Origin: Macrococcoides bohemicum
Lineage (GTDB): Bacteria > Bacillota > Bacilli > Staphylococcales > Staphylococcaceae
DNA length: 64,000 nucleotides
Assembly (NCBI RefSeq): GCF_003259675.1
Contig: NZ_PZJG01000008.1
Span: 1-64,000 of the forward strand
Reading direction: 5' to 3'
Positions 20,044-32,448 of the stretch are shown piece by piece. Position numbers and translations under genes: made by a program. Each line of letters opens with the position of its first letter. Positions within the stretch are counted from its first letter, which is position 1. The notes under the pieces were generated by a model. That model was not told the DNA's origin. It saw only the letters and a list, made by a program, of their open reading frames with translations, and searched no databases.

Positions 20044-20640
20044 GTGAGTCATTATTATAGTGAAGAACAAACGGTAGAAAGCAATGAAAGTATCATCAGT
20101 TTTAATATGGGGGATCACAGTTTGAAACTTACGACGGATAGTGGTGTGTTTTCAAAAGGTGGCGTTGATTTCGGATCTAACTTACTCGTCAAAACTTTTT
20201 TAGAAGATACAAGCCCTGCTCGAGTACTTGATGTCGGATGTGGATATGGCACGATGGGATTAATGGTGGCAAAGCATTATCCGGAATCAACAGTACATAT
20301 GGTAGATGTGAACGAACGCGCATTATCTTTATCTGAAAGAAATAGTAATGCTAACAATATTTATAACACAACTATCTATAAGAGTGATGGATTAAATGAA
20401 GTAACAGAACGGTTTGATGCAGTGATTACAAACCCACCAATTCGTGCGGGCAAAGACGTTGTTCATCGCATATTAGAAGATAGTGCAAAAGTGCTTGGAG
20501 ATAACGGTGCACTATACGTTGTAATCCAAAAGAAACAAGGTATGCCATCAGCAAAAAAGAAGATGGAAGATGTTTTTGGTAATGTTGCAGTTCTGAAGAA
20601 AGATAAAGGTTACTATATATTAAAGAGTGTAAAAGGTTGA
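20044..20640 (+). CDS. Class I SAM-dependent methyltransferase (RsmC-like)
   Basis: This 198-aa protein is a single methyltransferase domain of the small-methyltransferase (MTS) family, related to the catalytic half of RsmC (16S rRNA G1207). It shows the SAM motif VLDVGCGYGTMGLMVA and the catalytic NPPIRAG motif, which fits exocyclic-amine methylation of a purine. It starts with GTG 20044 after GAGGTGTTAAG. It occupies the same rplL-rpoB interval as in S. aureus. The rRNA target is inferred. Confidence 0.85.
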   Translation: MSHYYSEEQTVESNESIISFNMGDHSLKLTTDSGVFSKGGVDFGSNLLVKTFLEDTSPARVLDVGCGYGTMGLMVAKHYPESTVHMVDVNERALSLSERNSNANNIYNTTIYKSDGLNEVTERFDAVITNPPIRAGKDVVHRILEDSAKVLGDNGALYVVIQKKQGMPSAKKKMEDVFGNVAVLKKDKGYYILKSVKG

Positions 20641-20744
20641 CCTTATACGTTCCGTCTGTTATAGTAATAGAATGTAAAAATTTAAATGAATAAGTGTGCA
20701 CTTTTCTATCTAATTTTAGGAGAAATGAGTTTAAAATAAAATGT

Positions 20745-20777
20745 GAAAATGGAGTTATGTGATTCCGTTTTCTTTTT
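20745..20777 (+). terminator. Attenuator-like hairpin in the rpoB leader
   Basis: GAAAATGGAGT (20745-20755) pairs with ATTCCGTTTTC (20762-20772), including G-U pairs, and is followed by TTTTTG. It lies about 55 bases before the rpoB start and may reduce rpoBC transcription or end upstream messages. Confidence 0.5.
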
Positions 20778-20831
20778 GTCTTATTCCTCTGTTTAGGTAA
20801 AAGGCATCACAATTTTTGAGGGGTGAATCTG

Positions 20832-23800
20832 TTGACTGGTCAACTTATCCAATACGGAAGGCATCGTCAGCGTAGAAGTTACGCAAGAATTTCCGAGATT
20901 TTAGAATTACCTAACTTAATAGAGATTCAAACAAAATCTTATGAATGGTTCTTAGAAGAAGGTTTAATCGAGATGTTTAGAGACATTTCACCAATTGAAG
21001 ACTTCACTGGAAATCTTTCATTAGAATTTGTTGATTACAAATTAGGTGAGCCAAAGTACGATTTAGATGAAGCAAAGAACCGTGATGCTACTTACTCAGC
21101 GCCACTTCGAGTAAAGGTACGATTAATTATTAAAGAAACAGGCGAAGTGAAAGAACAAGAAGTCTTTATGGGTGATTTCCCATTAATGACTGATACAGGT
21201 ACGTTTGTCATCAATGGTGCAGAACGTGTTATCGTATCTCAGTTAGTTCGTTCACCATCTGTATACTTCAATGATAAAGTCGATAAGAATGGTAAAGTGA
21301 GCTTTGGAGCGACTGTTATCCCTAACCGTGGTGCGTGGCTTGAATATGAAACTGATGCGAAAGATGTTGTATTCGTTCGTATTGACCGTACACGTAAATT
21401 ACCGATAACTGTACTTTTACGTGCATTAGGATTCTCAAGTGACCAGGAAATCATTGATTTATTAGGTGACAACGAGTATTTACGTAACGCATTAGATAAA
21501 GATAATACTGAGTCAACTGAAGCTGCATTACTTGAAATTTATGAACGTTTACGTCCAGGTGAACCACCTACAGTTGAGAACGCGAAAAGCCTTTTATACT
21601 CTCGTTTCTTTGACCCAAAACGTTATGACTTAGCAAGCGTTGGACGTTATAAAATGAATAAAAAGTTACATTTAAAACACCGTCTATTCAACCAAACTTT
21701 AGCTGAGCCTATCGTTGATGTTGAAACAGGTGAAATCGTAGCTGAAGAGGGTACACTTTTAGATCGTCGTAATTTAGATCAAATTTTAAATGTACTTGAA
21801 AACAATGCCAACCAAAAAGTATTTACTTTAGAGAATGGTTTATTAGACGAGCCGATTGAAATTCAATCTGTTAAAGTTTACATTCCTGGAGATGAAGAAA
21901 AACGTACGACAACAATTATCGGTAATGCTTTCCCAGATGAAGAAGTGAAATGTATCACACCTGCCGATATCTTATCTTCTATTAGTTATTTCTTTAACTT
22001 ATTAGCTGGAGTAGGTTTCACTGATGATATCGATCACTTAGGTAACCGTCGTTTACGTTCAGTTGGTGAGTTATTACAAAACCAATTCCGTATCGGTTTA
22101 AGTCGTATGGAGCGTGTTGTACGCGAACGTATGAGTTTACAAGATACTGAATCTGTAACACCTCAACAATTAATTAATATCCGTCCTGTCATTGCATCTA
22201 TTAAAGAATTCTTTGGTAGTTCACAATTATCTCAGTTCATGGACCAGGCAAACCCGTTAGCTGAGCTTACACATAAACGTCGTTTATCTGCATTGGGACC
22301 GGGTGGTTTAACAAGAGAACGTGCTGGTATGGAAGTACGTGACGTTCACTACTCTCACTATGGCCGTATGTGTCCGATTGAAACGCCGGAGGGACCAAAC
22401 ATCGGGTTGATCAACTCACTTTCAAGTTATGCACGTGTCAATGAATTTGGTTTCATTGAAACACCATACAGAAAAGTTGATATCGAAACAAATACTGTAA
22501 CATCACAAATTGACTACTTAACAGCTGACGAAGAAGATGCTTATGTTGTTGCTCAAGCGAACTCTCGCTTAGATGATAATGGTAAGTTTTTAGATGACGA
22601 AGTTGTTTGTCGTTTCCGTGGTGATAATACTGTAATGGCACGTGAACGCATGGATTACATGGACGTTTCACCGAAACAGGTTGTTTCTGCTGCCACAGCA
22701 TGTATCCCATTCTTAGAAAACGATGACTCGAACCGTGCCTTAATGGGTGCGAACATGCAACGTCAAGCAGTGCCGTTAATGAATCCTGAAGCACCATTTG
22801 TTGGTACTGGTATGGAACACGTAGCAGCACGTGACTCTGGAGCTGCAGTAGTAGCAAAATATAAAGGTCGTGTAGAGCACGTTGAAGCACGTCAGATTAA
22901 AGTTCGCCGTATTGTTGAAGAAGGCGGAAAAGAAATCGAAACAGATTTAGATGTATACAAATTAGCGAAATTCGCACGTTCAAATTCTGGTACTTGTTAC
23001 AACCAACGTCCAATCGTTGAAGCTGGTAACATTGTAACGAAAGGTGAAATCTTAGCAGATGGTCCTTCTATGGAACTTGGTGAGATGGCACTTGGTCGTA
23101 ACGTAGTTGTTGGATTTATGACTTGGGATGGTTATAACTATGAGGATGCTGTAATCATGAGCGAACGTCTTGTGAAAGACGACGTATATACTTCTATTCA
23201 TATTGAAGAATATGAATCAGAAGCGCGTGATACGAAGCTTGGACCTGAAGAAATCACAAGAGATATTCCTAACGTATCTGACAATGCACTTAAAAACTTA
23301 GATGATCGTGGTATCATTTTTGTTGGAGCTGAAGTACGTGATGGTGACATCTTAGTTGGTAAAGTAACGCCTAAAGGGGTTACTGAATTAACGGCTGAAG
23401 AACGTTTATTACATGCAATCTTCGGTGAAAAAGCGCGTGAAGTACGTGATACTTCATTACGTGTACCACACGGTGCTGATGGTATCGTATTAGACGTTAA
23501 AGTCTTCAATCGTGAAGATGGCGACGAGTTACCACCAGGTGTTAACCAATTAGTACGTGTTTACATCGTTCAAAAACGTAAAATTCACGTTGGGGATAAA
23601 ATGTGTGGACGTCACGGAAATAAAGGGGTTATCTCACGTATCTTACCAGAAGAAGATATGCCATTTATGCCTGATGGAACACCAATCGACATCATGTTAA
23701 ATCCACTTGGGGTACCTTCTCGTATGAACATCGGACAAGTATTAGAGTTACACTTAGGTATGGCTGCTAAAAACTTAGGTCTGCATGTTGCGTCTCCAGT

Positions 23801-24374
23801 ATTTGATGGAGCGAACGATGAAGATGTTTGGTCAACAATCGAAGAAGCTGGTATGGCACGTGACGGTAAAACTGTACTTTATGATGGACGTACTGGTGAA
23901 CCGTTCGATAACCGTGTATCAGTTGGTGTAATGTACATGCTTAAATTAGCCCACATGGTTGATGATAAGTTACATGCACGTTCAACTGGACCTTACTCAC
24001 TGGTTACACAACAACCACTTGGTGGTAAAGCGCAATTTGGTGGACAACGTTTTGGTGAGATGGAAGTATGGGCACTTGAAGCTTACGGTGCGGCGTATAC
24101 TTTACAGGAAATCTTAACGTACAAATCAGATGATACTGTTGGTCGTGTGAAAACTTACGAAGCAATCGTTAAAGGTGAAAACATTCCACGTCCAGGTGTT
24201 CCTGAATCATTCCGAGTATTGATGAAAGAGTTACAAAGTTTAGGGTTAGATGTAAAAGTAATGGATAACAAAGATGAAGAGATTGAAATGCGTGATTTAG
24301 AAGATGACGATTTCATCGATTCAAAGATTAACCTTGCAAAAGCACCAACACCAGAGGCTGAGATCACTGAATAA
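20832..24374 (+). CDS. rpoB: DNA-directed RNA polymerase subunit beta
   Basis: This 1180-aa catalytic subunit matches S. aureus RpoB almost throughout. The rifampicin region [20 protein letters not shown] (about residues 463-482) looks wild-type from memory, so no resistance substitution is apparent. Conserved are [13 protein letters not shown] and the C-terminal [19 protein letters not shown]. The start is taken as TTG 20832 ([12 protein letters not shown]), after GAGGGGTG; GTG 20823 lies inside that site. The leader holds an attenuator-like hairpin. Confidence 0.98.
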   Translation: MTGQLIQYGRHRQRRSYARISEILELPNLIEIQTKSYEWFLEEGLIEMFRDISPIEDFTGNLSLEFVDYKLGEPKYDLDEAKNRDATYSAPLRVKVRLIIKETGEVKEQEVFMGDFPLMTDTGTFVINGAERVIVSQLVRSPSVYFNDKVDKNGKVSFGATVIPNRGAWLEYETDAKDVVFVRIDRTRKLPITVLLRALGFSSDQEIIDLLGDNEYLRNALDKDNTESTEAALLEIYERLRPGEPPTVENAKSLLYSRFFDPKRYDLASVGRYKMNKKLHLKHRLFNQTLAEPIVDVETGEIVAEEGTLLDRRNLDQILNVLENNANQKVFTLENGLLDEPIEIQSVKVYIPGDEEKRTTTIIGNAFPDEEVKCITPADILSSISYFFNLLAGVGFTDDIDHLGNRRLRSVGELLQNQFRIGLSRMERVVRERMSLQDTESVTPQQLINIRPVIASIKEFFGSSQLSQFMDQANPLAELTHKRRLSALGPGGLTRERAGMEVRDVHYSHYGRMCPIETPEGPNIGLINSLSSYARVNEFGFIETPYRKVDIETNTVTSQIDYLTADEEDAYVVAQANSRLDDNGKFLDDEVVCRFRGDNTVMARERMDYMDVSPKQVVSAATACIPFLENDDSNRALMGANMQRQAVPLMNPEAPFVGTGMEHVAARDSGAAVVAKYKGRVEHVEARQIKVRRIVEEGGKEIETDLDVYKLAKFARSNSGTCYNQRPIVEAGNIVTKGEILADGPSMELGEMALGRNVVVGFMTWDGYNYEDAVIMSERLVKDDVYTSIHIEEYESEARDTKLGPEEITRDIPNVSDNALKNLDDRGIIFVGAEVRDGDILVGKVTPKGVTELTAEERLLHAIFGEKAREVRDTSLRVPHGADGIVLDVKVFNREDGDELPPGVNQLVRVYIVQKRKIHVGDKMCGRHGNKGVISRILPEEDMPFMPDGTPIDIMLNPLGVPSRMNIGQVLELHLGMAAKNLGLHVASPVFDGANDEDVWSTIEEAGMARDGKTVLYDGRTGEPFDNRVSVGVMYMLKLAHMVDDKLHARSTGPYSLVTQQPLGGKAQFGGQRFGEMEVWALEAYGAAYTLQEILTYKSDDTVGRVKTYEAIVKGENIPRPGVPESFRVLMKELQSLGLDVKVMDNKDEEIEMRDLEDDDFIDSKINLAKAPTPEAEITE

Positions 24375-24412
24375 TCACTATCTCAAAAGCTAGTCACTAA
24401 TTTTGTTTAGCA

Positions 24413-24444
24413 CATCATGTAGATACTTAAGTGTTTACATGATG
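24413..24444 (+). promoter_or_regulatory. Hairpin between rpoB and rpoC
   Basis: CATCATGTA (24413-24421) pairs with TACATGATG (24436-24444) and flanking bases (TTTAGC with GTTAAA) can extend it. There is no T run, so an RNA-processing site is more likely than a terminator. Confidence 0.5.
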
Positions 24445-24504
24445 GTTAAACAAGTTGAAATATAAATCTTGATAAAATTTTTAATACACTAAGGAGGTAG
24501 GGCT

Positions 24505-27500
24505 TTGATTGATGTAAATAACTTTCATTACATGAAGATAGGTCTCGCTTCACCTGAAAAAATCCGTTCATGGAGTTTTGGTGAAGTTAAAAAGCCAGAA
24601 ACAATTAACTACCGTACATTAAAACCTGAAAGAGATGGTTTATTCTGTGAGAAAATTTTCGGTCCAACAAAAGACTGGGAATGTAGCTGTGGTAAATATA
24701 AACGTGTACGTTACAAAGGTATGGTCTGTGACCGTTGTGGCGTTGAAGTAACAAAATCAAAAGTACGTCGTGAACGTATGGGTCATATTGAGCTAGCTGC
24801 ACCTGTATCACACATCTGGTATTTCAAAGGAATTCCTTCTCGTATGGGATTACTTTTAGATATGTCTCCGCGTTCTTTAGAAGAAGTTATCTATTTTGCT
24901 TCTTACGCTGTAATTGATCCGGGTCCCACTGGATTAGAGAAAAAATCATTATTATCTGAAAGAGAATACCGTGAGTATTACGATAAGTTCCCTGGGCAAT
25001 TCACTGCTAAGATGGGTGCTGAAGCGATTAAAGATTTATTAACGGACATCAACTTAGATGGAGAATTAAAATCTTTACGTGAAGAATTAGAAACAGCAAC
25101 TGGACAACGTTTAACAAGAGCAATCAAACGTTTAGAAGTTGTGGAATCATTCCGTAATTCTGGTAATGATCCTTCTTGGATGATTTTAGATGTTTTACCA
25201 ATCATTCCACCTGAAATTCGTCCAATGGTTCAATTAGATGGTGGACGTTTCGCTACATCTGATTTAAACGATTTATATCGTCGTGTTATTAACCGTAACA
25301 ATCGTTTAAAACGTTTATTAGATTTAGGTGCGCCTGGTATCATCGTACAAAACGAAAAACGTATGTTACAAGAAGCAGTTGATGCTTTAATTGATAATGG
25401 TCGTCGTGGCCGTCCAGTTACCGGACCAGGTAACCGTCCATTAAAATCTTTATCTCATATGTTAAAAGGGAAACAAGGTCGTTTCCGTCAAAACTTACTT
25501 GGTAAACGTGTAGACTATTCTGGTCGTTCGGTTATCGTAGTAGGTCCAAACTTAAAAATGTATCAGTGCGGTCTTCCTAAAGAAATGGCACTTGAATTAT
25601 TCAAACCATTTGTTATGAAAGAACTTGTTGAACGTGAAATTGCGACAAACATTAAGAACGCTAAAGGTAAAATCGAGCGTATGGAACCAGAAATCTGGGA
25701 CGTTTTAGAAGACGTTATTCGTGAACACCCAGTTCTGTTAAACCGTGCACCAACACTTCACCGTTTAGGTATCCAGGCATTCGAACCGACATTAGTTGAA
25801 GGTCGTGCGATTCGATTACATCCACTTGTAACGACTGCATACAATGCCGATTTCGATGGTGACCAAATGGCCGTTCACGTACCTTTATCTAAAGAAGCGC
25901 AAGCTGAAGCACGTATGTTAATGTTAGCTGCACAAAATATCTTAAACCCTAAAGATGGTAAACCAGTTGTTACACCATCTCAGGATATGGTATTAGGTAA
26001 CTACTACTTAACATTAGAGCGTTTAGGTACAATTGGTGAAGGTAGAATCTTTAAAGATGCGAATGAAGTTATTATGGCTTATGTCAACGGGTATGTTCAT
26101 TTACATGCGCGTATTGCAGTTCAAGCTGGATCATTTAGCAACCCAACATTTACTGACAAACAAAACAGCCAATTATTAATCACTTCTGTTGGTAAAGTAA
26201 TATTTAATGAAATTATGCCTGAATCATTCCCGTTCATTAACGAACCAACTTTATCAAACTTAGAAACAGTAACACCTGATAAATATTTCATCGATGCAAC
26301 TGAATTAACTGAAGAAGGATTATTAAAATACTTAAACGAGCAACCACTTGTTAAACCATTTAATAAAAAATTCTTAGGTCAAATCATTGCTGAAGTGTTC
26401 AATAGATTCCATATTACTGATACTTCTATGATGTTAGATAGAATGAAAGATTTAGGATTTAAATATTCTTCACGTGCTGGTATTACAGTAGGTGTATCTG
26501 ATATTGTGGTATTACCTGATAAACAAGATATTATCGGTTTAGCAGAAGAAAAAGTAGATAGAGTAACAAAACAGTTCACACGTGGTTTAATTACTGAAAG
26601 TGAACGTTACGCAGCTGTTATTGAGATTTGGACGAAAGCTAAAGATGACATTCAAGCAAAATTAATGAACTCTTTAGATGACTTGAACCCAATCTTCATG
26701 ATGAGTGACTCTGGTGCCCGTGGTAACGCGTCTAACTTTACGCAGTTAGCAGGTATGCGTGGACTGATGGCCAACCCGGCTGGACGTATCATCGAGTTAC
26801 CAATCAAATCTTCATTCCGTGAAGGTTTAACAGTATTAGAATACTTTATCTCTACGCATGGTGCGCGTAAAGGTCTTGCCGATACAGCACTTAAAACTGC
26901 CGATTCAGGTTACTTAACACGTCGTCTAGTTGACGTTGCTCAAGACGTTATCGTACGTGAACCTGATTGTGGTACTGACCGTGGATTACTTGTTTCAGCG
27001 ATCCGTGAAGGTTCAGAACTTATTGAACCATTCATTGAGCGTTTAGAAGGACGTTATTCTCGTGAAACAGTAAGACACCCAGAAACAAAAGAAATTCTTG
27101 TTAAAGTGAACGAATTGATTACACCTGAAATCTCGAAACAAATCGTGGACGCAGGTATCGAAGAAATGCATATCCGTTCAGCATTTACATGTAACTCACG
27201 TCACGGGGTTTGTGAAAAATGTTATGGTAAAAACTTAGCAACAGGTGAAAAAGTAGAAGTTGGGGAAGCAGTTGGTACAATCGCTGCCCAATCTATCGGT
27301 GAACCTGGTACTCAGTTAACGATGCGTACATTCCATACAGGTGGGGTTGCCGGTGCCGATATTACACAAGGTTTACCTCGTATCCAGGAATTATTCGAAG
27401 CGCGTAATCCGAAAGGTCAAGCTGTTATCTCTGAGATTAACGGTGAGATTATCGAATTAAACGTAGTAAAAGATCGTATGCAGGAAATTAAAGTTAAAGG

Positions 27501-28125
27501 TGAAAATGAAGTACGTACGTACTTAGCACCTGGTACTGCAAGACTTAAAGTAGAAGTTGGTCAAAAAATAGCACGTGGTGAAGTAATGACTGAAGGTTCT
27601 ATCGAGCCTAAACAATTATTAGCTGTAGCGGGACTTAATGCGACACAAAGCTACTTATTAAAAGAAGTTCAAAAAGTATACCGTATGCAAGGGGTAGAAA
27701 TCTCAGATAAACACGTTGAGGTAATGGTACGTCAAATGTTACGTAAAGTTCGTATTATCGAAGCAGGAGATACGAAATTATTACCAGGTGCATTAGTTGA
27801 TATTCATACATTTACTGATGCTAACCGTGAAGTATTTAAAGCGAGAAAACACCCAGCAACAGCGAAACCTGTATTGCTTGGTATTACGAAAGCATCTCTT
27901 GAAACAGAAAGTTTCTTATCTGCAGCATCGTTCCAGGAAACAACACGTGTGTTAACTGATGCGGCGATCAAAGGTAAACGTGATGACTTATTAGGACTTA
28001 AAGAAAATGTTATTATCGGTAAGTTAATCCCAGCTGGTACAGGTATGAGACGTTATAGTGGCGTTGAATACGAAAAAGATGCACCAGCATTAGAGCAAGA
28101 TGAAGTAGTAGTAACTGAAAACTAA
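24505..28125 (+). CDS. rpoC: DNA-directed RNA polymerase subunit beta'
   Basis: This 1206-aa subunit carries the N-terminal zinc ribbon ([20 protein letters not shown]), the absolutely conserved active-site [12 protein letters not shown] holding the catalytic magnesium, the second zinc site ending HGVCEKCYG, and the trigger loop region [19 protein letters not shown]. It starts with TTG 24505 after AAGGAGG, giving [15 protein letters not shown] as in S. aureus. Confidence 0.98.
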   Translation: MIDVNNFHYMKIGLASPEKIRSWSFGEVKKPETINYRTLKPERDGLFCEKIFGPTKDWECSCGKYKRVRYKGMVCDRCGVEVTKSKVRRERMGHIELAAPVSHIWYFKGIPSRMGLLLDMSPRSLEEVIYFASYAVIDPGPTGLEKKSLLSEREYREYYDKFPGQFTAKMGAEAIKDLLTDINLDGELKSLREELETATGQRLTRAIKRLEVVESFRNSGNDPSWMILDVLPIIPPEIRPMVQLDGGRFATSDLNDLYRRVINRNNRLKRLLDLGAPGIIVQNEKRMLQEAVDALIDNGRRGRPVTGPGNRPLKSLSHMLKGKQGRFRQNLLGKRVDYSGRSVIVVGPNLKMYQCGLPKEMALELFKPFVMKELVEREIATNIKNAKGKIERMEPEIWDVLEDVIREHPVLLNRAPTLHRLGIQAFEPTLVEGRAIRLHPLVTTAYNADFDGDQMAVHVPLSKEAQAEARMLMLAAQNILNPKDGKPVVTPSQDMVLGNYYLTLERLGTIGEGRIFKDANEVIMAYVNGYVHLHARIAVQAGSFSNPTFTDKQNSQLLITSVGKVIFNEIMPESFPFINEPTLSNLETVTPDKYFIDATELTEEGLLKYLNEQPLVKPFNKKFLGQIIAEVFNRFHITDTSMMLDRMKDLGFKYSSRAGITVGVSDIVVLPDKQDIIGLAEEKVDRVTKQFTRGLITESERYAAVIEIWTKAKDDIQAKLMNSLDDLNPIFMMSDSGARGNASNFTQLAGMRGLMANPAGRIIELPIKSSFREGLTVLEYFISTHGARKGLADTALKTADSGYLTRRLVDVAQDVIVREPDCGTDRGLLVSAIREGSELIEPFIERLEGRYSRETVRHPETKEILVKVNELITPEISKQIVDAGIEEMHIRSAFTCNSRHGVCEKCYGKNLATGEKVEVGEAVGTIAAQSIGEPGTQLTMRTFHTGGVAGADITQGLPRIQELFEARNPKGQAVISEINGEIIELNVVKDRMQEIKVKGENEVRTYLAPGTARLKVEVGQKIARGEVMTEGSIEPKQLLAVAGLNATQSYLLKEVQKVYRMQGVEISDKHVEVMVRQMLRKVRIIEAGDTKLLPGALVDIHTFTDANREVFKARKHPATAKPVLLGITKASLETESFLSAASFQETTRVLTDAAIKGKRDDLLGLKENVIIGKLIPAGTGMRRYSGVEYEKDAPALEQDEVVVTEN

Positions 28126-28134
28126 TAAATTTTA

Positions 28135-28166
28135 CACCCAAATATTAATATTTGGGTGTTTTTTTA
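28135..28166 (+). terminator. Terminator of rpoBC
   Basis: A 24-base perfect palindrome (28135-28158) followed by eight T. Confidence 0.92.
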
Positions 28167-28255
28167 TGTCACTAAACGTTCACAATCACAAAACAGATAA
28201 TTTAATAGAAATTGGTGTATGATAGTTAAAATGAATACAATAAAGGAGGGTGAAT

Positions 28256-28444
28256 ATGAATATTAAAATGAAAGAACTCATCGTAATGGTATTAGGATTC
28301 GTTGAAATTATTGCCGGATTTGCATTGTATGAAGAGTCACAATTAGGCGGGATTACATTTATTTTGTTGGGCTTTGTATTCTTAGCGATTATGTTTATCA
28401 TAGAACGAAAAGATTACGATAGTAAACATTATAAACTGAAATAA
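28256..28444 (+). CDS. Small two-helix membrane protein, unknown function
   Basis: This 62-aa protein has two hydrophobic helices (about residues 5-22 and 30-48) joined by a short YEESQLGG turn, and a charged tail ERKDYDSKHYKLK. AAGGAGGG lies 6 bases before ATG 28256. I do not recognise the family. I do not recall it at this position in S. aureus, so it may be specific to this lineage. A coding remnant in another frame begins at its end. Confidence 0.7.
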   Translation: MNIKMKELIVMVLGFVEIIAGFALYEESQLGGITFILLGFVFLAIMFIIERKDYDSKHYKLK

Positions 28445-28667
28445 AATTTACAAAAACAACCTATCACCATCGATCAAAATCCCGACGGGAGAACGTCCTG
28501 TTATAATTATCACACTGACGCCATCTGGTGAGTTACCTTCTGTATCAGAACAGTTACCTAATCGTCCAGGCGTTTTACCACCTGTAGACAATAATGATGA
28601 TAATGTTCAGGATCTTAATAGTACTAATATCGATATTGTTTTCGATAAGAAGATAATACGTAATTAA
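28440..28667 (+). pseudogene. Start-less coding remnant (C-terminal fragment)
   Basis: A 75-codon frame is open from just after a stop at 28437-28439 to TAA 28665-28667. It has no ATG, GTG or TTG codon and no ribosome site. The translation looks like a genuine protein tail: TGERPVIIITLTPSGELPS, then NRPGVLPPVDNNDDN and IDIVFDKKIIRN. The Pro/Asn/Asp-rich linker resembles surface or phage structural proteins, but I cannot name a family. It lies in an interval of about 320 bases without an intact gene. It could be chance in AT-rich DNA. Confidence 0.4.
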
Positions 28668-28689
28668 ATAAAAAAATATTGAAATACAA

Positions 28690-28718
28690 TTGACTTATAC
28701 CTAAAATGATGATAGTAT
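28690..28718 (+). promoter_or_regulatory. Promoter of the str operon
   Basis: TTGACT (28690-28695), 17 bases, TAGTAT (28713-28718), about 45 bases before the L7Ae-like gene. Confidence 0.65.
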
Positions 28719-28762
28719 TATTTAGGTTGATGAGTAGCACTTAATAGCTTTGGAGGATTGCA

Positions 28763-29020
28763 ATGTCTAATGAAAAAGTTATGCACTCTAGTCAATATGT
28801 AGTGGGACTTAAGGAGTCTGTTAAAGCACTTAAGAAGGATTGTGTAACATCTCTTGAGATAGCATGCGATACCAACATCCACTTATTAACTACCGTGCTA
28901 TTACTAGCATACCAAAAGCAAATACCTATTGAATTCAGCAAGTCTAAAGACGTGCTGGGTAAACAATATGGCATTCAAGTGAGAGCAACTGTTGTTGCAC
29001 ATTTGAAATCCGCTTTGTAA
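28763..29020 (+). CDS. L7Ae-family ribosomal protein (YbxF type)
   Basis: This 85-aa protein is of the L7Ae/L30e/S12e/Gadd45 fold, which binds kink-turn RNA. It matches the YbxF-like gene that precedes rpsL in Firmicutes. The segment LKKDCVTSLEIACDTNIHLLTTV is consistent with the family core. GGAGG precedes the ATG. The role in translation is not well defined; it is cotranscribed with rpsL and rpsG. Confidence 0.85.
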   Translation: MSNEKVMHSSQYVVGLKESVKALKKDCVTSLEIACDTNIHLLTTVLLLAYQKQIPIEFSKSKDVLGKQYGIQVRATVVAHLKSAL

Positions 29021-29106
29021 GGCGGTATTCTTACAAATCTTTTTTTACCCCAAAAATGAACCACCTGGATGTGTGGAATTAAACAAAAGAGAGGAGGACA
29101 TTCAAA

Positions 29107-29529
29107 ATGCCAACTATTAACCAATTAGTTAAGAAGCCAAGAACTTCAAAAGTTAAAAAATCAACTGCGCCTGCATTAAACAAAGGGTATAACAGTCATA
29201 AGAAAAAAGCTACTGACTTAGCATCTCCACAAAAACGTGGTGTATGTACTCGTGTAGGAACTATGACACCTAAAAAACCTAACTCAGCGTTACGTAAATA
29301 TGCACGTGTGCGTTTATCAAATAATATTGAAGTTAATGCTTATATTCCTGGTATCGGACACAACTTACAAGAACATAGTGTAGTACTTATTCGTGGAGGA
29401 CGTGTTAAAGATTTACCGGGGGTACGTTACCATATCGTACGTGGAGCATTAGATACTTCAGGTGTTGACGGCCGTATGCAAGGACGTTCTTTATACGGAG
29501 CTAAAAAACCTAAAGCTAAAAAAGCATAA
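29107..29529 (+). CDS. rpsL: 30S ribosomal protein S12
   Basis: This 140-aa decoding-centre protein keeps [11 protein letters not shown] with lysine at position 56 and [13 protein letters not shown], both wild-type at the usual streptomycin-resistance sites. C-terminal lysine-rich tail. GAGGAGG precedes the ATG. Confidence 0.98.
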   Translation: MPTINQLVKKPRTSKVKKSTAPALNKGYNSHKKKATDLASPQKRGVCTRVGTMTPKKPNSALRKYARVRLSNNIEVNAYIPGIGHNLQEHSVVLIRGGRVKDLPGVRYHIVRGALDTSGVDGRMQGRSLYGAKKPKAKKA

Positions 29530-29643
29530 TTTTAATTTAAATCTTGCACTTACTGTTTAGAGAATATTTCATTTTTGTAAATGTAGTGTTCTCACTAGAC
29601 ATCGAAAAATAAAAAAAATATACTGAGGAAGGAGGATATTAAT

Positions 29644-30114
29644 ATGCCTCGTAAAGGACCTGTTGCTAAAAGAGATGTATTACCGGATCCAATTCATAAT
29701 TCAAAATTAGTTACTAAATTAATCAACAAAATTATGATCGATGGAAAACGTGGTACTGCTCAAAAGATTTTATACAACGCTTTTGAATTAGTTCAAGAAC
29801 GTTCTGGTCGTGATTCTATGGAAGTTTTCGAAGAAGCGATCAACAATATCATGCCTGTATTAGAAGTTAAAGCTCGTCGTGTTGGGGGATCTAACTACCA
29901 AGTACCTGTAGAAGTACGCGCTGAGCGTCGTACAACTTTAGGATTACGCTGGTTAGTAAACTATTCACGTCTTCGTGGTGAAAAAACTATGGAAGAGCGT
30001 TTAGCTAACGAAATCTTAGATGCTGCTAACAACACTGGTGGTGCTGTTAAGAAACGCGAAGATACACACAAAATGGCTGAAGCAAACAAAGCATTTGCTC
30101 ATTACCGTTGGTAA
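29644..30114 (+). CDS. rpsG: 30S ribosomal protein S7
   Basis: This 156-aa protein starts assembly of the 30S head and lies at the E site. The N-terminal [16 protein letters not shown] and the signature [20 protein letters not shown] are typical. AAGGAGG precedes the ATG. Confidence 0.98.
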   Translation: MPRKGPVAKRDVLPDPIHNSKLVTKLINKIMIDGKRGTAQKILYNAFELVQERSGRDSMEVFEEAINNIMPVLEVKARRVGGSNYQVPVEVRAERRTTLGLRWLVNYSRLRGEKTMEERLANEILDAANNTGGAVKKREDTHKMAEANKAFAHYRW

Positions 30115-30218
30115 GATAAAAGTTAACCCTTTAGTAATTGTATGCAGCTTGCTGTCTTCAATTTACTTGAGGGCTACTTTCTTAAAATAAACCAATCCTG
30201 GAAGGAGAAAGAATACCC

Positions 30219-32300
30219 ATGACAAGAGAATTCTCTTTGAGCAACACTCGTAATATCGGTATCATGGCCCACATTGATGCTGGTAAAACGACTACTACTG
30301 AACGTATTCTTTATTATACTGGTCGTATCCACAAAATTGGTGAAACACATGAAGGTGCTTCACAAATGGACTGGATGGAACAAGAACAAGAACGTGGTAT
30401 CACAATCACTTCAGCTGCTACAACAGCTCAGTGGAAAGGTACGCGTATCAACATCATCGATACACCTGGACACGTAGACTTCACAGTAGAAGTTGAACGT
30501 TCATTACGTGTACTTGATGGAGCGGTAACAGTACTTGATGCACAATCAGGTGTTGAACCACAGACTGAAACTGTATGGCGTCAAGCTACTACATACGGAG
30601 TTCCTCGTATCGTATTCATCAACAAGATGGATAAAACTGGTGCGGACTTCAATTATTCTGTAGGTACTTTACACGACAGATTACAAGCAAATGCACACCC
30701 AATTCAAATGCCAATCGGTGCTGAAGATCAATTCAACGCAATCGTAGATTTAGTTGAAATGAAATTACACACTTATACAAATGATTTAGGTACTGACATT
30801 GAAGTAACTGATGTTCCTGAAGAATACTTAGCAGATGCAGAAGCAATGCGCGAACAATTAATTGAAGCTGTTGCGGATGTTAATGAAGATTTAATGGACA
30901 AATATTTAGGCGGAGAAGAGATTTCAGTTGAAGAATTGAAAGCTGCTATCCGTCAAGCTACTTGTGATGTTGAATTCTTCCCAGTATTAGCTGGTACAGC
31001 ATTCAAAAACAAAGGTGTTCAATTAATGTTAGATGCTGCAATTGCATACTTACCATCACCATTAGATGTTAAACCAATCGTAGGTCACGAAGTTGACGAT
31101 AAAGATGCTGAAATCATCGCTAAACCAGATGATTCTGAGCCATTTGCTGCTTTAGCGTTCAAAGTTATGACTGACCCATTCGTAGGTAAATTAACATTCT
31201 TCCGTGTGTATTCTGGTACATTAAACTCAGGTTCTTATGTACAAAATGCTACTAAAGGTAAACGTGAACGTGTAGGACGTATCTTACAGATGCATGCTAA
31301 CTCACGTGAAGAGATTTCAACAGTTTACGCTGGAGATATCGCTGCTGCAGTAGGTTTAAAAGATACAACTACTGGGGATACTTTATGTGATGAAAAGGTT
31401 CAAGTAATCTTAGAATCAATGGAATTCCCAGAACCAGTTATTCACTTATCTGTTGAGCCTAAATCTAAAGCTGACCAAGATAAAATGACTAACGCATTAG
31501 TTAAATTACAAGAAGAAGATCCAACATTCCACGCACATACTGATCCTGAAACAGGACAAGTTATCATCGGTGGTATGGGTGAGCTTCACTTAGATATCCT
31601 TGTAGACCGTATGAAACGTGAATTTAAAGTTGAATGTACAGTTGGTGCGCCAATGGTATCATACCGTGAAACGTTTAAAACAACTGCTGCCGTTCAAGGT
31701 AAATTCTCACGTCAATCAGGTGGTCGTGGACAATATGGTGACGTTCATATCGAATTCTCACCTAATGAAGTTGGAGCCGGATTCGAATTCGAAAACGCTA
31801 TCGTCGGTGGGGTAGTTCCTCGTGAATATATTCCTTCAGTTGAAGCGGGTCTTAAAGATGCAATGGAAAACGGTGTATTAGCTGGATATCCATTAATCGA
31901 TGTTAAGGCTAAATTATTTGATGGTTCATACCATGATGTCGATTCATCTGAGATGGCCTTCAAAGTAGCTGCTTCATTAGCTTTAAAAGAAGCTGCTAAA
32001 AAATGTGATCCTGTAATCTTAGAACCTATGATGAAGGTAGAAATCGTAATGCCTGAAGAATACATGGGTGATATTATGGGTGACGTTACAAGTCGTCGTG
32101 GACGCGTAGAAGGTATGGAAGCTCGTGGTAACGCACAAGTTGTTCGTGCATTTGTACCTCTTGCTGAAATGTTCGGTTATGCAACTAACTTACGTTCTAA
32201 TACACAAGGTCGCGGAACTTACTCAATGGTGTTCGATCATTATGAAGAAGTACCAAAATCAGTATCAGAAGAAATCATCAAGAAAAACAAAGGTCAATAA
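30219..32300 (+). CDS. fusA: Elongation factor G
   Basis: This 693-aa translocation GTPase has G1 [20 protein letters not shown]3 DTPGHVDF, G4 NKMDK, and domains II to V in full. It is the target of fusidic acid; resistance positions were not assessed. GGAGAAAG precedes the ATG. Confidence 0.98.
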   Translation: MTREFSLSNTRNIGIMAHIDAGKTTTTERILYYTGRIHKIGETHEGASQMDWMEQEQERGITITSAATTAQWKGTRINIIDTPGHVDFTVEVERSLRVLDGAVTVLDAQSGVEPQTETVWRQATTYGVPRIVFINKMDKTGADFNYSVGTLHDRLQANAHPIQMPIGAEDQFNAIVDLVEMKLHTYTNDLGTDIEVTDVPEEYLADAEAMREQLIEAVADVNEDLMDKYLGGEEISVEELKAAIRQATCDVEFFPVLAGTAFKNKGVQLMLDAAIAYLPSPLDVKPIVGHEVDDKDAEIIAKPDDSEPFAALAFKVMTDPFVGKLTFFRVYSGTLNSGSYVQNATKGKRERVGRILQMHANSREEISTVYAGDIAAAVGLKDTTTGDTLCDEKVQVILESMEFPEPVIHLSVEPKSKADQDKMTNALVKLQEEDPTFHAHTDPETGQVIIGGMGELHLDILVDRMKREFKVECTVGAPMVSYRETFKTTAAVQGKFSRQSGGRGQYGDVHIEFSPNEVGAGFEFENAIVGGVVPREYIPSVEAGLKDAMENGVLAGYPLIDVKAKLFDGSYHDVDSSEMAFKVAASLALKEAAKKCDPVILEPMMKVEIVMPEEYMGDIMGDVTSRRGRVEGMEARGNAQVVRAFVPLAEMFGYATNLRSNTQGRGTYSMVFDHYEEVPKSVSEEIIKKNKGQ

Positions 32301-32379
32301 TCTGTAAATACTTGAACGGTGCACAGTTCAATATATTGCAATTTAAGACTAAATGATTTATAAATGAAATATGTATTTC

Positions 32380-32406
32380 CTCATGAGGGTGAGAATCCCT
32401 CATGAG
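32380..32406 (+). promoter_or_regulatory. Hairpin in the fusA-tuf interval
   Basis: CTCATGAGGG (32380-32389) pairs perfectly with CCCTCATGAG (32397-32406). No T run follows, so this is probably an mRNA-processing or stabilising element upstream of tuf, not a terminator. Confidence 0.55.
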
Positions 32407-32448
32407 TAATATTAAAAAATTAACTTAAACTTAAGGAGAGATTTCGAA

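Noticed and set aside
22453-22890. 145-aa minus-strand frame in rpoB
   Set aside because: Shadow of rpoB with low-complexity Leu/Gln/His translation.
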